From: Flavobacteriales bacterium ALC-1
GTDB taxonomy: Bacteria; Bacteroidota; Bacteroidia; Flavobacteriales; Flavobacteriaceae
Length of the DNA stretch: 64,000 nucleotides
Reading direction: 5' to 3'
NCBI GenBank assembly: GCA_000171875.1
Contig: ABHI01000001.1
Coordinates: 445,001 to 509,000, forward strand
Part shown: one piece after another, positions 18,645 through 25,892 of the stretch
Layout: each line of letters begins with the position of its first letter
How positions within the stretch are numbered: position 1 is the first letter of the stretch
The notes under the pieces: model-generated
What the model was told of the DNA's origin: nothing
Databases searched by the model: none
What the model saw: the letters and a program-made list of their open reading frames with translations, nothing else
Program-made: the position numbers and the translations under genes

Positions 18645-19323
18645 AAAGAGTTTTGAAATGCTTCAAAAGCTTTGTTTTAACCTCTTCTTCATCTACGCTA
18701 TCAAGACCCAATTCGTTATTTAAAGTAGTGACTGCTTTACCTCTAATACCACAAGGAATAATATTGTCAAAATAACCTAAATCTGCATTGACATTCAGTG
18801 CAAAACCATGCATGGTAACCCAACGACTGGCTCTTACTCCCATAGCACAGATTTTGCGCGCAAACGGAGTACCTACATCTAACCACACACCTGTTTCACC
18901 AGGACTGCGTTCAGCTTTTAAATTATATTCTGCTAAAGTGCCAATAATCATCTCCTCTAAAAAGCGTAGGTATTTGTGAATATCTGTAAAGAAATTATCT
19001 AAATCTAAAATAGGGTAACCTACAATCTGTCCAGGACCATGATAGGTGATATCTCCTCCTCTATTTATCTTGTAAAAGGTTGCTCCTTTTTCGGTTAGTT
19101 GAGCTTCAGTAAGTAACAGGTTAGATAATTCACCACTTTTACCCAAGGTATAGACATGAGGATGCTCAACAAACAAAAAATGATTGCCTGTTTCCAAACC
19201 AGCATCTTCTCTTCTATTCTTTATTTTGGTATCTAAAATAGCCTTAAAAAGCGTTTCTTGATAATCCCAAGTTGCTTTAAAATCTTTTAGACCTAGGTCT
19301 TGAAGCTTAACCGTTTTATTCAT
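18625..19323 (-). CDS. lipB: Octanoyl-[acyl-carrier-protein]:protein N-octanoyltransferase
   Basis: LipB moves the octanoyl group from acyl-ACP to the lipoyl domains of 2-oxoacid dehydrogenases and GcvH, the first step of lipoylation. The 232-residue protein has the family motifs: FVEHPHVYTLGKSG, NRGGDITYHGPGQIVGYPI, the catalytic lysine Lys157 in ARKICAMGVR, and the catalytic Cys191 in IIPCGIRGKAVT. Length is normal. The start overlaps the stop of the upstream lipoprotein gene by 8 bases, so the two are probably translationally coupled. A lipoyl-dependent E2 is encoded at 53660-54964 in this window. Confidence 0.96.
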   Translation of the reverse strand: MNKTVKLQDLGLKDFKATWDYQETLFKAILDTKIKNRREDAGLETGNHFLFVEHPHVYTLGKSGELSNLLLTEAQLTEKGATFYKINRGGDITYHGPGQIVGYPILDLDNFFTDIHKYLRFLEEMIIGTLAEYNLKAERSPGETGVWLDVGTPFARKICAMGVRASRWVTMHGFALNVNADLGYFDNIIPCGIRGKAVTTLNNELGLDSVDEEEVKTKLLKHFKTLFNAEFV

Positions 19324-20122
19324 CTACAAACTTTACATTAGTATCTAGTATTAATGGATTCTTAAGATATTCTATCCAATTAACTCTATAAGTAATTGTC
19401 TTTCTATCTTCAGAAAACACTGCACCTTCAACATCTATAGATTTTACAGGTTTAGGAAAAGTAAGTTTTACATTATAAAAGGCATTTTCAAAATAATCCA
19501 TAAACTCCTGATTACTCTCATCTTCCTCATTAAATAACTCTTCCATGGCATCCTCTGCAGTTCCTTCGGGAATATCAATTTTAGTAATTCTAGAAAAACT
19601 GTGTTCAGTTAAAGTATAACCCGTTTTATTATTTTCACTACCAAAGAAATTACCAAGAGGAGAGTTTTCTTTCATTGAGCCAACTTGATCTCCTTGTGAA
19701 TTTAAGCTTTGCGCTTTTCTTATTTTTTCATTAATATTCTTTAATTCGTCTATAGAATTAAAATTAAGGCCTATTCCCAAATTCATAATTCCCTCATCCT
19801 CATCAACTTTCATGTTCATAAACATATCTTTTACAGCTTCCATAGCTAAGCGTTTTTCTTCTGGTAGAGCAGCTACACTATCTTTATAGGTCTCCATTAT
19901 ATCAGCAAAAACCATAGTGGTATCCATAACTTCTCCACCTTCCTTCTTCTCAGAATCAGACTTTCCCCCCCCCATAGCTTTTGTCATAGCTTTCATTGCG
20001 TCACCCATTTCGTAGGTCACTAAAAACTCACCAGATCCATTTTCATTAAATACCAAAGACTCGGTAACATTACAACTTGTTAAAAAACAAGCAAAAGCTA
20101 ATAATAAGATAATTTTTTTCAT
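19316..20122 (-). CDS. Lipoprotein of unknown function with an in-frame G9 tract
   Basis: The 268-residue protein has a lipoprotein signal with Cys17 (CFLTSCNVTES) and then a mostly charged alpha/beta domain. FNENGSGEFLVTYEMG and the late IDVEGAVFSEDRKTITYRV are recognisable beta segments. I know of similar flavobacterial lipoproteins but no function. On the coding strand it has nine consecutive G (complement of 19965-19973), encoding Gly51-53, which is striking in so AT-rich a sequence. The stop lies inside the beginning of lipB, and yqaE lies 39 bases upstream. A TATCTTTG -7 box sits in that gap. Confidence 0.75.
   Translation of the reverse strand: MKKIILLLAFACFLTSCNVTESLVFNENGSGEFLVTYEMGDAMKAMTKAMGGGKSDSEKKEGGEVMDTTMVFADIMETYKDSVAALPEEKRLAMEAVKDMFMNMKVDEDEGIMNLGIGLNFNSIDELKNINEKIRKAQSLNSQGDQVGSMKENSPLGNFFGSENNKTGYTLTEHSFSRITKIDIPEGTAEDAMEELFNEEDESNQEFMDYFENAFYNVKLTFPKPVKSIDVEGAVFSEDRKTITYRVNWIEYLKNPLILDTNVKFVDE
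19965..19973 (-). repeat. Homopolymeric G9 tract inside a coding region
   Basis: Nine C on the plus strand, G9 on the coding strand, at codons 50-53 of the lipoprotein gene. I noticed no other G or C run this long in the window. Such tracts are prone to slipped-strand changes. Confidence 0.85.
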
Positions 20123-20148
20123 GTGTACTTTATTGATTTAGTAAAGCA

Positions 20149-20156
20149 CAAAGATA
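20149..20156 (-). promoter_or_regulatory. -7 promoter element before the lipoprotein-lipB pair
   Basis: On the minus strand TATCTTTG matches TAnnTTTG exactly, within the 39-base gap after yqaE and 27 bases before the lipoprotein start. No clear -33 box is seen. Confidence 0.45.
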
Positions 20157-20161
20157 AGGAT

Positions 20162-20320
20162 TTATCGTTCAGGATTATTGAGAATAACCAATGCAGCAAT
20201 AACTCCCGGAACCCAACCGCACAGCCATAATAAAAAAGTGATAACAATAGAACCACAACCTTTGTCTAAGACTGCTAAAGGTGGGCAAATGATGGACAGT
20301 ATAACACGCCAGATACTCAT
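20162..20320 (-). CDS. YqaE/Pmp3 family small membrane protein
   Basis: The 52-residue frame starts at ATG 20320 and ends at TAA 20162. The sequence begins MSIWRVILSIICPPLAVL and continues through WLCGWVPGVIAALVI, the two transmembrane helices of the UPF0057/Pmp3 family, including the ICPPLAV signature. In yeast and plants, homologues help maintain membrane potential and respond to salt or cold stress; the bacterial role is unclear. The gene lies upstream of the lipoprotein-lipB pair in the same direction. Confidence 0.92.
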   Translation of the reverse strand: MSIWRVILSIICPPLAVLDKGCGSIVITFLLWLCGWVPGVIAALVILNNPER

Positions 20321-20428
20321 ATTTCGTTTAATGATTTGATGTATAGATATGACGTAACTTTATTAAAATTGTTACACTATTTGGTTAAAGCTATTTTAAA
20401 GTCAATGAAAATTATGTAGTTTCGTTCT

Positions 20429-21484
20429 ATGCGATTGAAAATCCTTTTGATCTTTTTAGCAGCTTCATTTGTTTGCCAAGCTCAATACTCCTTTTCTGGT
20501 TATGTAAATCCAGAAGAATGGGAAAATTCGGTGTATTTATCCATTGTAGAAGACTACCGGAAAATGTCTGGTGTATATGCTGAGCAAATCATCGCCAAAA
20601 CAACTGCTGATGAAACAGGTTTCTTTGAGTTTAAAGGCAATATGCTTGATGATGAGAATAGAATTTACCGTATTCATGTCGATAAATGCTCAGATACCCA
20701 GCAAGATTTAAATCATTTTAATGGACATTGTAGCGATAGTGAAGAACTCTTATTTATTGCTAAAAATACAGACACCTTAAAATTACCTTTTTCTTTTGGA
20801 AATCAGGTGTTTTGTACTGTAGAATCAAATAATCCAAAGGCTAATGCTTTTGTGAAAATTGACTCTCTAAAAAACGATATGCGTTTTGCGTATGGTGAAT
20901 TTAGAAGTGAAGCTAACCGCAAATTGAATAACAAAAAGTGGTTTAAGGAGCTTCAATATTTTGGTGAAGCGTTAGATGAGCCAATTGCTGAACTTTATAT
21001 ATACTCTTACCTGTCTGATAGAAGTAGTGACTTGCATAGTTATTATGTTGAGGATTTAAAAAATAATTCCTATTATGATAAACTAAAATCACGGCTTGTA
21101 ACCTCTTATCCCAACGCACCATACACCAAACAATACACTAACGAACTCGAAGCCGATCGTTTTATGTTAGAAGCCTCAAATGGTGACACTGGTTTTAATT
21201 GGAGTTTTTACCTCTATGTAGTATTAGGGATTTCATTTTTTTTAAATGTGTTCTTTCTCTATCGGATATGGAAACAAAAACAATCTAAAACCAAAGACTT
21301 AAAAGATAGATTGTCTAAACAAGAACAAGTTGTTTTAGAGCATCTATTACAGGATAAAACCAATAAAGCTATTGCCGAATCACTTTTTTTGAGTGTAAGC
21401 ACTGTAAAAACACACACAAATAATATCTACAAAAAACTAAACGTTCAATCTAGAGATGGAGCTAAATCTCTTTTTGTCAAATAG
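20429..21484 (+). CDS. Membrane-anchored LuxR-type transcriptional regulator with periplasmic sensor
   Basis: The 351-residue protein has a signal sequence (residues 1-19, ending CQAQ), an exported region of ~235 residues that begins like a DUF4369-type beta domain (YSFSGYVNPEEW), one transmembrane helix (~258-280), and a cytoplasmic LuxR-type helix-turn-helix (~295-350: LSKQEQVVLEHLLQDKTNKAIAE is followed by VSTVKTHTNNIYKKL). This order puts a sensor outside the inner membrane and the DNA-binding domain inside on one chain, as in ToxR/CadC but with a LuxR HTH. It has two cysteine-containing segments in the exported part (Cys87, Cys101, Cys129). The next genes encode DUF1573 and thioredoxin-like proteins and are possible targets. 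Confidence 0.85.
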   Translation: MRLKILLIFLAASFVCQAQYSFSGYVNPEEWENSVYLSIVEDYRKMSGVYAEQIIAKTTADETGFFEFKGNMLDDENRIYRIHVDKCSDTQQDLNHFNGHCSDSEELLFIAKNTDTLKLPFSFGNQVFCTVESNNPKANAFVKIDSLKNDMRFAYGEFRSEANRKLNNKKWFKELQYFGEALDEPIAELYIYSYLSDRSSDLHSYYVEDLKNNSYYDKLKSRLVTSYPNAPYTKQYTNELEADRFMLEASNGDTGFNWSFYLYVVLGISFFLNVFFLYRIWKQKQSKTKDLKDRLSKQEQVVLEHLLQDKTNKAIAESLFLSVSTVKTHTNNIYKKLNVQSRDGAKSLFVK

Positions 21485-21501
21485 TTACAAAATTCAAACC
21501 A

Positions 21502-21513
21502 GGTACTAGTACC
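21502..21513. promoter_or_regulatory. 12-base perfect palindrome, possible operator
   Basis: GGTACTAGTACC lies 17 bases after the luxR-type regulator stop codon and ~80 bases before the DUF1573 start. It could be a regulator-binding site, but palindromes this size also occur by chance in a window of this length. Confidence 0.25.
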
Positions 21514-21592
21514 GATTTCCAACCTTATTTTTTCAAAATTTTCATTTGTAATATTGATGTTTGTTTCATTGTTAATCATAAACATTTTTATC

Positions 21593-22000
21593 ATGAAACG
21601 AACATTGTATATCGCTATCCTTTTAGTCATAGCATTAAGTTTTTTTAATGTAGCATCAACTGAGTTTGACAAATATGACAGTAAAATCGCTGTAATTAAA
21701 TTTAAAACGGAGATTATAGATTATGGCACAATTAAGCAGAACTCTGATGGATTAAGAACCTTTAACTTTAAAAATACTGGTAATGCTCCATTGCTAATTA
21801 CAAGAGTAAAAACTACTTGTGGCTGTACAGTTCCAAGTTATTCAAAAACACCTATTCTACCAGGAGATTCGGGTAAATTAAACATCAAATATAATACAAG
21901 ACAACTCGGTGTATTTACTAAGACTATCACTGTAATGTCAAATGCAGAAGGTGGTAACAAAATCTTAAAAGTTAAAGGAAAAATTATTGCTTCTAAATAG
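21593..22000 (+). CDS. DUF1573 domain secreted protein
   Basis: The frame is open from 21554, but ATG 21593 begins a good signal peptide (MKRTLYIAILLVIALSFFNV), so this start is preferred (135 residues). The mature part is one DUF1573 Ig-like domain: IDYGTIKQNSDGLRTFNFKN, then NAPLLITRVKTTCGCTVPSY and LGVFTKTITVMSN. The CGC pair is the usual family feature. DUF1573 proteins are common exported proteins in Bacteroidetes with no settled role. The thioredoxin-TPR gene follows after 53 bases, probably in the same unit. Confidence 0.88.
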   Translation: MKRTLYIAILLVIALSFFNVASTEFDKYDSKIAVIKFKTEIIDYGTIKQNSDGLRTFNFKNTGNAPLLITRVKTTCGCTVPSYSKTPILPGDSGKLNIKYNTRQLGVFTKTITVMSNAEGGNKILKVKGKIIASK

Positions 22001-22053
22001 AGCTCAATATCTATAAATCACCTTTTCAAAAATTTCAATTTAAAATCATCGTA

Positions 22054-22944
22054 ATGAAAACAACTATTTTATCATTAATAACTATACTATTTTCTATAAT
22101 TCAACTAAACGCTCAAATCCTAAATAAAGAAATATTAAAGGAAGGCAAAACACCATACTTACTTGGAAAAATTGACAAAAACGGTTTAGAAAGCGAAAAT
22201 TACACCACATGGTTTACCAAAAATCATGAAGCTTATAAGCCTAACACTTCTATTACAAGTGATATTTCATTAGAATTAAAAACATATTCTATAACAGTTT
22301 TTATGGGCACTTGGTGTGGTGATAGTAAAAGAGAAGTACCTAAATTATATAAAGTCTTAGAAGCTTGCGATTTCCCAATGGAACAATTAACTGTTGTAGC
22401 TGTTAGTAGACAAGCAGATATGTACAAGCAAAGTCCGCAACATGAAGAAGTTGGTTTAAATATCCACAGAGTACCAACTGTAATCTTTTATAAAAATGAC
22501 AAAGAAGTTAACCGAATTGTAGAGCATCCTGTTGAGACTTTCGAAGAAGATATTAAAAATATTATCACTAAAAATGATTACAAATCTAACTATCACATTG
22601 TTACTACAGTTGATAATCTTTTAAAGAAAAAAGGGGCGAAAGGACTAAAAAAGAAAAGTAAAAAACTCTTAAAAGACTTAAAAGGTAAAGCTAAGAATAT
22701 GTATGAATTAAATACATATGCTAGAATCTTATACGGAACAGATCGAGTAAATGAAGCCATCGAAGTATATACATTGAACACAAAACTGTTTCCAGAACAA
22801 CCGAGAGCATATATGAGTCTTGCAAATACTTTAGGCATCAGTGGGCAAAAAGAAAAAGCTATTAAAGTACTAGAGGAAGCTATTGAAACTTTTCCTGATA
22901 ATAAAGACCTTAAGAAAAATCTTGAGACTATAAAATCTAATTAA
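22054..22944 (+). CDS. Thioredoxin-like protein with C-terminal TPR repeats
   Basis: The 296-residue protein has a signal peptide ending LNAQ (residue ~20). Residues ~60-165 form a thioredoxin fold: FMGTWCGDSKREVPKLY, then VPTVIFYKND with the cis-proline before Thr. The active site has one cysteine (WCGDSK) instead of CxxC, so it is unlikely to be a classical disulfide reductase and may act on a single thiol. A lysine-rich segment (~185-215) leads to two or three TPR-like helices (GTDRVNEAIEVYTLNTKLFPEQPRAYMSLA is one region). It lies between the DUF1573 gene and lysS. Confidence 0.82.
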   Translation: MKTTILSLITILFSIIQLNAQILNKEILKEGKTPYLLGKIDKNGLESENYTTWFTKNHEAYKPNTSITSDISLELKTYSITVFMGTWCGDSKREVPKLYKVLEACDFPMEQLTVVAVSRQADMYKQSPQHEEVGLNIHRVPTVIFYKNDKEVNRIVEHPVETFEEDIKNIITKNDYKSNYHIVTTVDNLLKKKGAKGLKKKSKKLLKDLKGKAKNMYELNTYARILYGTDRVNEAIEVYTLNTKLFPEQPRAYMSLANTLGISGQKEKAIKVLEEAIETFPDNKDLKKNLETIKSN

Positions 22945-22974
22945 AAAGGAGTTCTCTAATGTTTTGAAATAGTG

Positions 22975-22982
22975 TAATTTTG
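22975..22982 (+). promoter_or_regulatory. -7 promoter element of lysS
   Basis: TAATTTTG matches TAnnTTTG exactly and lies 19 bases before the lysS ATG, in the 57-base gap after the thioredoxin gene. There is no clear -33 box. Confidence 0.45.
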
Positions 22983-23001
22983 CAGTTCTAAAATAACAAG
23001 A

Positions 23002-24690
23002 ATGCAACTTTCAGAACAAGAATTAGTACGACGCGAAAAGTTAGAAAAATTACGTGCTTTAGGGATTAATCCTTATCCAGCAGATTTATTCCCTGTAAAC
23101 CGCACCTCTAAACAGATAAAATTAGATTTTAAGGAAGGTAAACAGGTGATTGTTGCAGGTCGTCTTATGGCTATTAATGTACAAGGAAAAGCTTCTTTTG
23201 CGCAGTTACAAGATAGTGAAGGTCGTATTCAAGTATATTTTAATAGAGATGAAATTTGTACTGGTGAAGACAAGTCATTATACAATGACGTCTTTAAAAA
23301 GCTGATAGATTTAGGTGATTTTGTTGGTATAGAAGGAGAGCTTTTCACCACCAAAGTTGGTGAAAAAACTATAATGGTTAGGGAGTTTAAATTACTAAGC
23401 AAAGCCTTAAAACCTTTACCAATTCCTAAGCAAAAAGATGGAGTTACTTATGATGCGTTTACAGATCCTGAGCAGCGTTATAGACAACGTTATGCTGATT
23501 TAGCTGTAAATCCGCATGTAAAAGAAGTTTTTATAAAACGTACTAAACTTTTTAATGCGATGCGTCAGTTTTTTAATGACGCTGGTTATTTTGAAGTAGA
23601 AACACCAATTTTACAGCCTATTCCTGGTGGAGCTGCAGCACGTCCATTTATTACACATCACAATAGTTTAGATATTCCACTATATATGCGAATAGCGAAC
23701 GAATTGTATCTAAAACGTTTAATCGTTGGTGGTTTTGATGGCGTATATGAGTTTTCTAAAAACTTCCGTAACGAAGGTATGGATAGAACCCATAATCCTG
23801 AATTTACTGCCATGGAAATCTATGTATCATACAAAGATTACAATTGGATGATGGATTTCTGTGAGCAATTATTAGAGCATTGTGCGATTGCTGTAAACGG
23901 AACTTCCGAAGCTACATTTGGAGAGCACAAAATCAATTTCAAAGCTCCTTATAAGCGTATTACCATGCGCGATTCTATATTAGAATTCACAGGTTTTGAT
24001 ATCTATAATAAATCTGAAGATGAGATTAGAGCTGCCGCAAGAGGTATGCATATCGAAGTAGATGAAACGATGGGTAAAGGTAAACTAATCGATGAGATTT
24101 TTGGAGAAAAATGTGAGGGTAATTATATTCAACCAACATTTATTACAGATTACCCAAAAGAGATGAGCCCTCTCTGCAAAGAACATAGAGAGAATCCTGA
24201 ATTAACGGAACGTTTTGAGCTTATGGTTTGCGGTAAAGAAATTGCCAATGCCTATTCAGAATTGAATGACCCAATAGATCAGCGCGAGCGTTTTGAGCAC
24301 CAATTAAAACTGGCTCAAAAAGGTGATGATGAAGCCACAGAATTTATAGACCACGACTTTTTACGTGCTCTAGAATACGGAATGCCTCCAACGTCAGGTA
24401 TGGGAATTGGTATGGATCGTTTGATTATGTTTTTAACTAACAATCAAAGTATCCAAGAGGTATTATTCTTCCCTCAGATGCGACCGGAAAAGAAAAAAGT
24501 AGACTTAAGTGATAACGAAAAAGCCATTTTTGAAATCCTTAAATCTCAAAAACGTATGGACTTAAACGCTCTAAAATCACAATCTGGATTAAGTAATAAG
24601 GGCTGGGACAAAGGCATTAAAGGTTTAGGCAAACATGGCTTAACAAAGGTTGAAAAGACTGATGATGGTTTGTTTGTTGAAATGATATAA
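23002..24690 (+). CDS. lysS: Lysyl-tRNA synthetase, class II
   Basis: The 562-residue enzyme charges tRNA-Lys. It has the N-terminal OB fold for the anticodon (VIVAGRLMAINVQGKASFAQ), class II motif 2 (FRNEGMDRTHNPEFTAMEIY) and motif 3 (GMGIGMDRLIMFLTNNQSI). The core ends near FFPQMRPE at about residue 497. A further ~60 residues follow, with a winged-helix-like look (LSDNEKAIFEILKSQKRMDL ... GLTKVEKTDDGLFVEM). This makes the protein longer than the ~505 residues of E. coli LysS; I believe such tails are usual in Bacteroidetes. A terminator follows. Confidence 0.97.
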   Translation: MQLSEQELVRREKLEKLRALGINPYPADLFPVNRTSKQIKLDFKEGKQVIVAGRLMAINVQGKASFAQLQDSEGRIQVYFNRDEICTGEDKSLYNDVFKKLIDLGDFVGIEGELFTTKVGEKTIMVREFKLLSKALKPLPIPKQKDGVTYDAFTDPEQRYRQRYADLAVNPHVKEVFIKRTKLFNAMRQFFNDAGYFEVETPILQPIPGGAAARPFITHHNSLDIPLYMRIANELYLKRLIVGGFDGVYEFSKNFRNEGMDRTHNPEFTAMEIYVSYKDYNWMMDFCEQLLEHCAIAVNGTSEATFGEHKINFKAPYKRITMRDSILEFTGFDIYNKSEDEIRAAARGMHIEVDETMGKGKLIDEIFGEKCEGNYIQPTFITDYPKEMSPLCKEHRENPELTERFELMVCGKEIANAYSELNDPIDQRERFEHQLKLAQKGDDEATEFIDHDFLRALEYGMPPTSGMGIGMDRLIMFLTNNQSIQEVLFFPQMRPEKKKVDLSDNEKAIFEILKSQKRMDLNALKSQSGLSNKGWDKGIKGLGKHGLTKVEKTDDGLFVEMI

Positions 24691-24715
24691 AAAATTTTAA
24701 TTATAAAATTTAAAG

Positions 24716-24747
24716 AAGGAATTATCGAAAAGGTGATTCCTTTTTTG
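24716..24747 (+). terminator. Rho-independent terminator after lysS
   Basis: The stem AAGGAAT (24716-24722) pairs with ATTCCTT (24736-24742) and is followed by TTTTTG. It lies 26 bases past the lysS stop. Confidence 0.65.
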
Positions 24748-24844
24748 TTTATAAATCTAATTCATAAAAAGACAAGGGATTTAATTTTTATATCTTTTTT
24801 AGTAATTTGGCTATCCATACTTAACCCAAAACATGGCATTTCAC

Positions 24845-25825
24845 ATGAAAAATCTATTCATATTAATCATTATTACACTGCTTTTTAGCTCATGCGAAAA
24901 AGACGACTCAATGACTCCTGCTCCAACTCCTGCCGTTGTTGCAGAATTTAAAACTAATCTTTCTGAATTAAATTTGTTTACAGGTAATTTAGAGGAATTA
25001 AATATTACACCAGTTGCATTTGAGTATAACCTCAATACTACACTATTTTCTGATTATTCTCATAAGCAACGTATTATTGCTTTGCCCGAAGGTACTAGTA
25101 TGCAATTTGACGGAGATGGTTTACCAATTTTCCCTGACAATACTGTAATTGCCAAAACGTTCTATTACAATGCTGACGAACGTGATTTGTCTCTTGGGCG
25201 TCAAATCATTGAAACACGTATTCTTATAAAGATTAATGGAGAATGGCAATCAGGTGACTATAAATGGAATACAGAGCAAACTGACGCAACTTTAGATCTT
25301 AATGGAAGTACATTACCAATTACTTGGATTGACAGAGACGGAAATTCTAATTCTGTAACTTATGAGATACCATCTGATGCAGATTGTTTTACATGCCATG
25401 AAAGTTTTGATAATACTATGCCTATTGGCCCAAAATTAAGAACCATGAATTTTGAAGTCGATGGTATTAATCAATTAGAAAAATTTATAACTAATAATCA
25501 ATTAATAGGCATAACTAGTAGTACTTCAGTTAGAAGTCTTCCTAATTGGGAAGATGACTCAGTCTCATTAGAAGATAGAGCCAGAGCTTATATGGATATT
25601 AATTGTGCGCATTGCCATATTCCAGGAGGTCAATGTGAAGATGAATCTACTCTTAATCTTGCCTATGAAACTCCATTAAGTGAGAGCAACATTGTAGAAC
25701 GAAGCTTTAGTATTGATTATAGAGTTTCAATTAATATTGAAGGGTTAGGTATGCCGTTTATTGGAACTACAATACTTCATACAGATGGTGTTGCATTGAT
25801 ACAGGAGTATTTAAACTCGCTTTAA
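24845..25825 (+). CDS. Diheme c-type cytochrome lipoprotein, SO2930/HNE_0200-like family
   Basis: The frame opens at ATG 24833, but ATG 24845 fits the lipoprotein signal best (MKNLFILIIITLLFSSCEKD, lipid Cys17), giving 326 residues. The N-terminal half has the family phrase LNTTLFSDYSHKQRIIALPEG and a beta-rich domain (TVIAKTFYYNADERD). Two haem-binding CxxCH motifs follow: CFTCH and CAHCH in INCAHCHIPGG. Proteins of this family are probably envelope electron carriers. The next gene, a metalloprotease, starts 67 bases downstream and may or may not be cotranscribed. Confidence 0.85.
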   Translation: MKNLFILIIITLLFSSCEKDDSMTPAPTPAVVAEFKTNLSELNLFTGNLEELNITPVAFEYNLNTTLFSDYSHKQRIIALPEGTSMQFDGDGLPIFPDNTVIAKTFYYNADERDLSLGRQIIETRILIKINGEWQSGDYKWNTEQTDATLDLNGSTLPITWIDRDGNSNSVTYEIPSDADCFTCHESFDNTMPIGPKLRTMNFEVDGINQLEKFITNNQLIGITSSTSVRSLPNWEDDSVSLEDRARAYMDINCAHCHIPGGQCEDESTLNLAYETPLSESNIVERSFSIDYRVSINIEGLGMPFIGTTILHTDGVALIQEYLNSL

Positions 25826-25892
25826 GAATCCGTTAAAAAAATACTAAAATCTATTCCTGAATTAACAAATTCTCAATAGAATACGTATTTTC

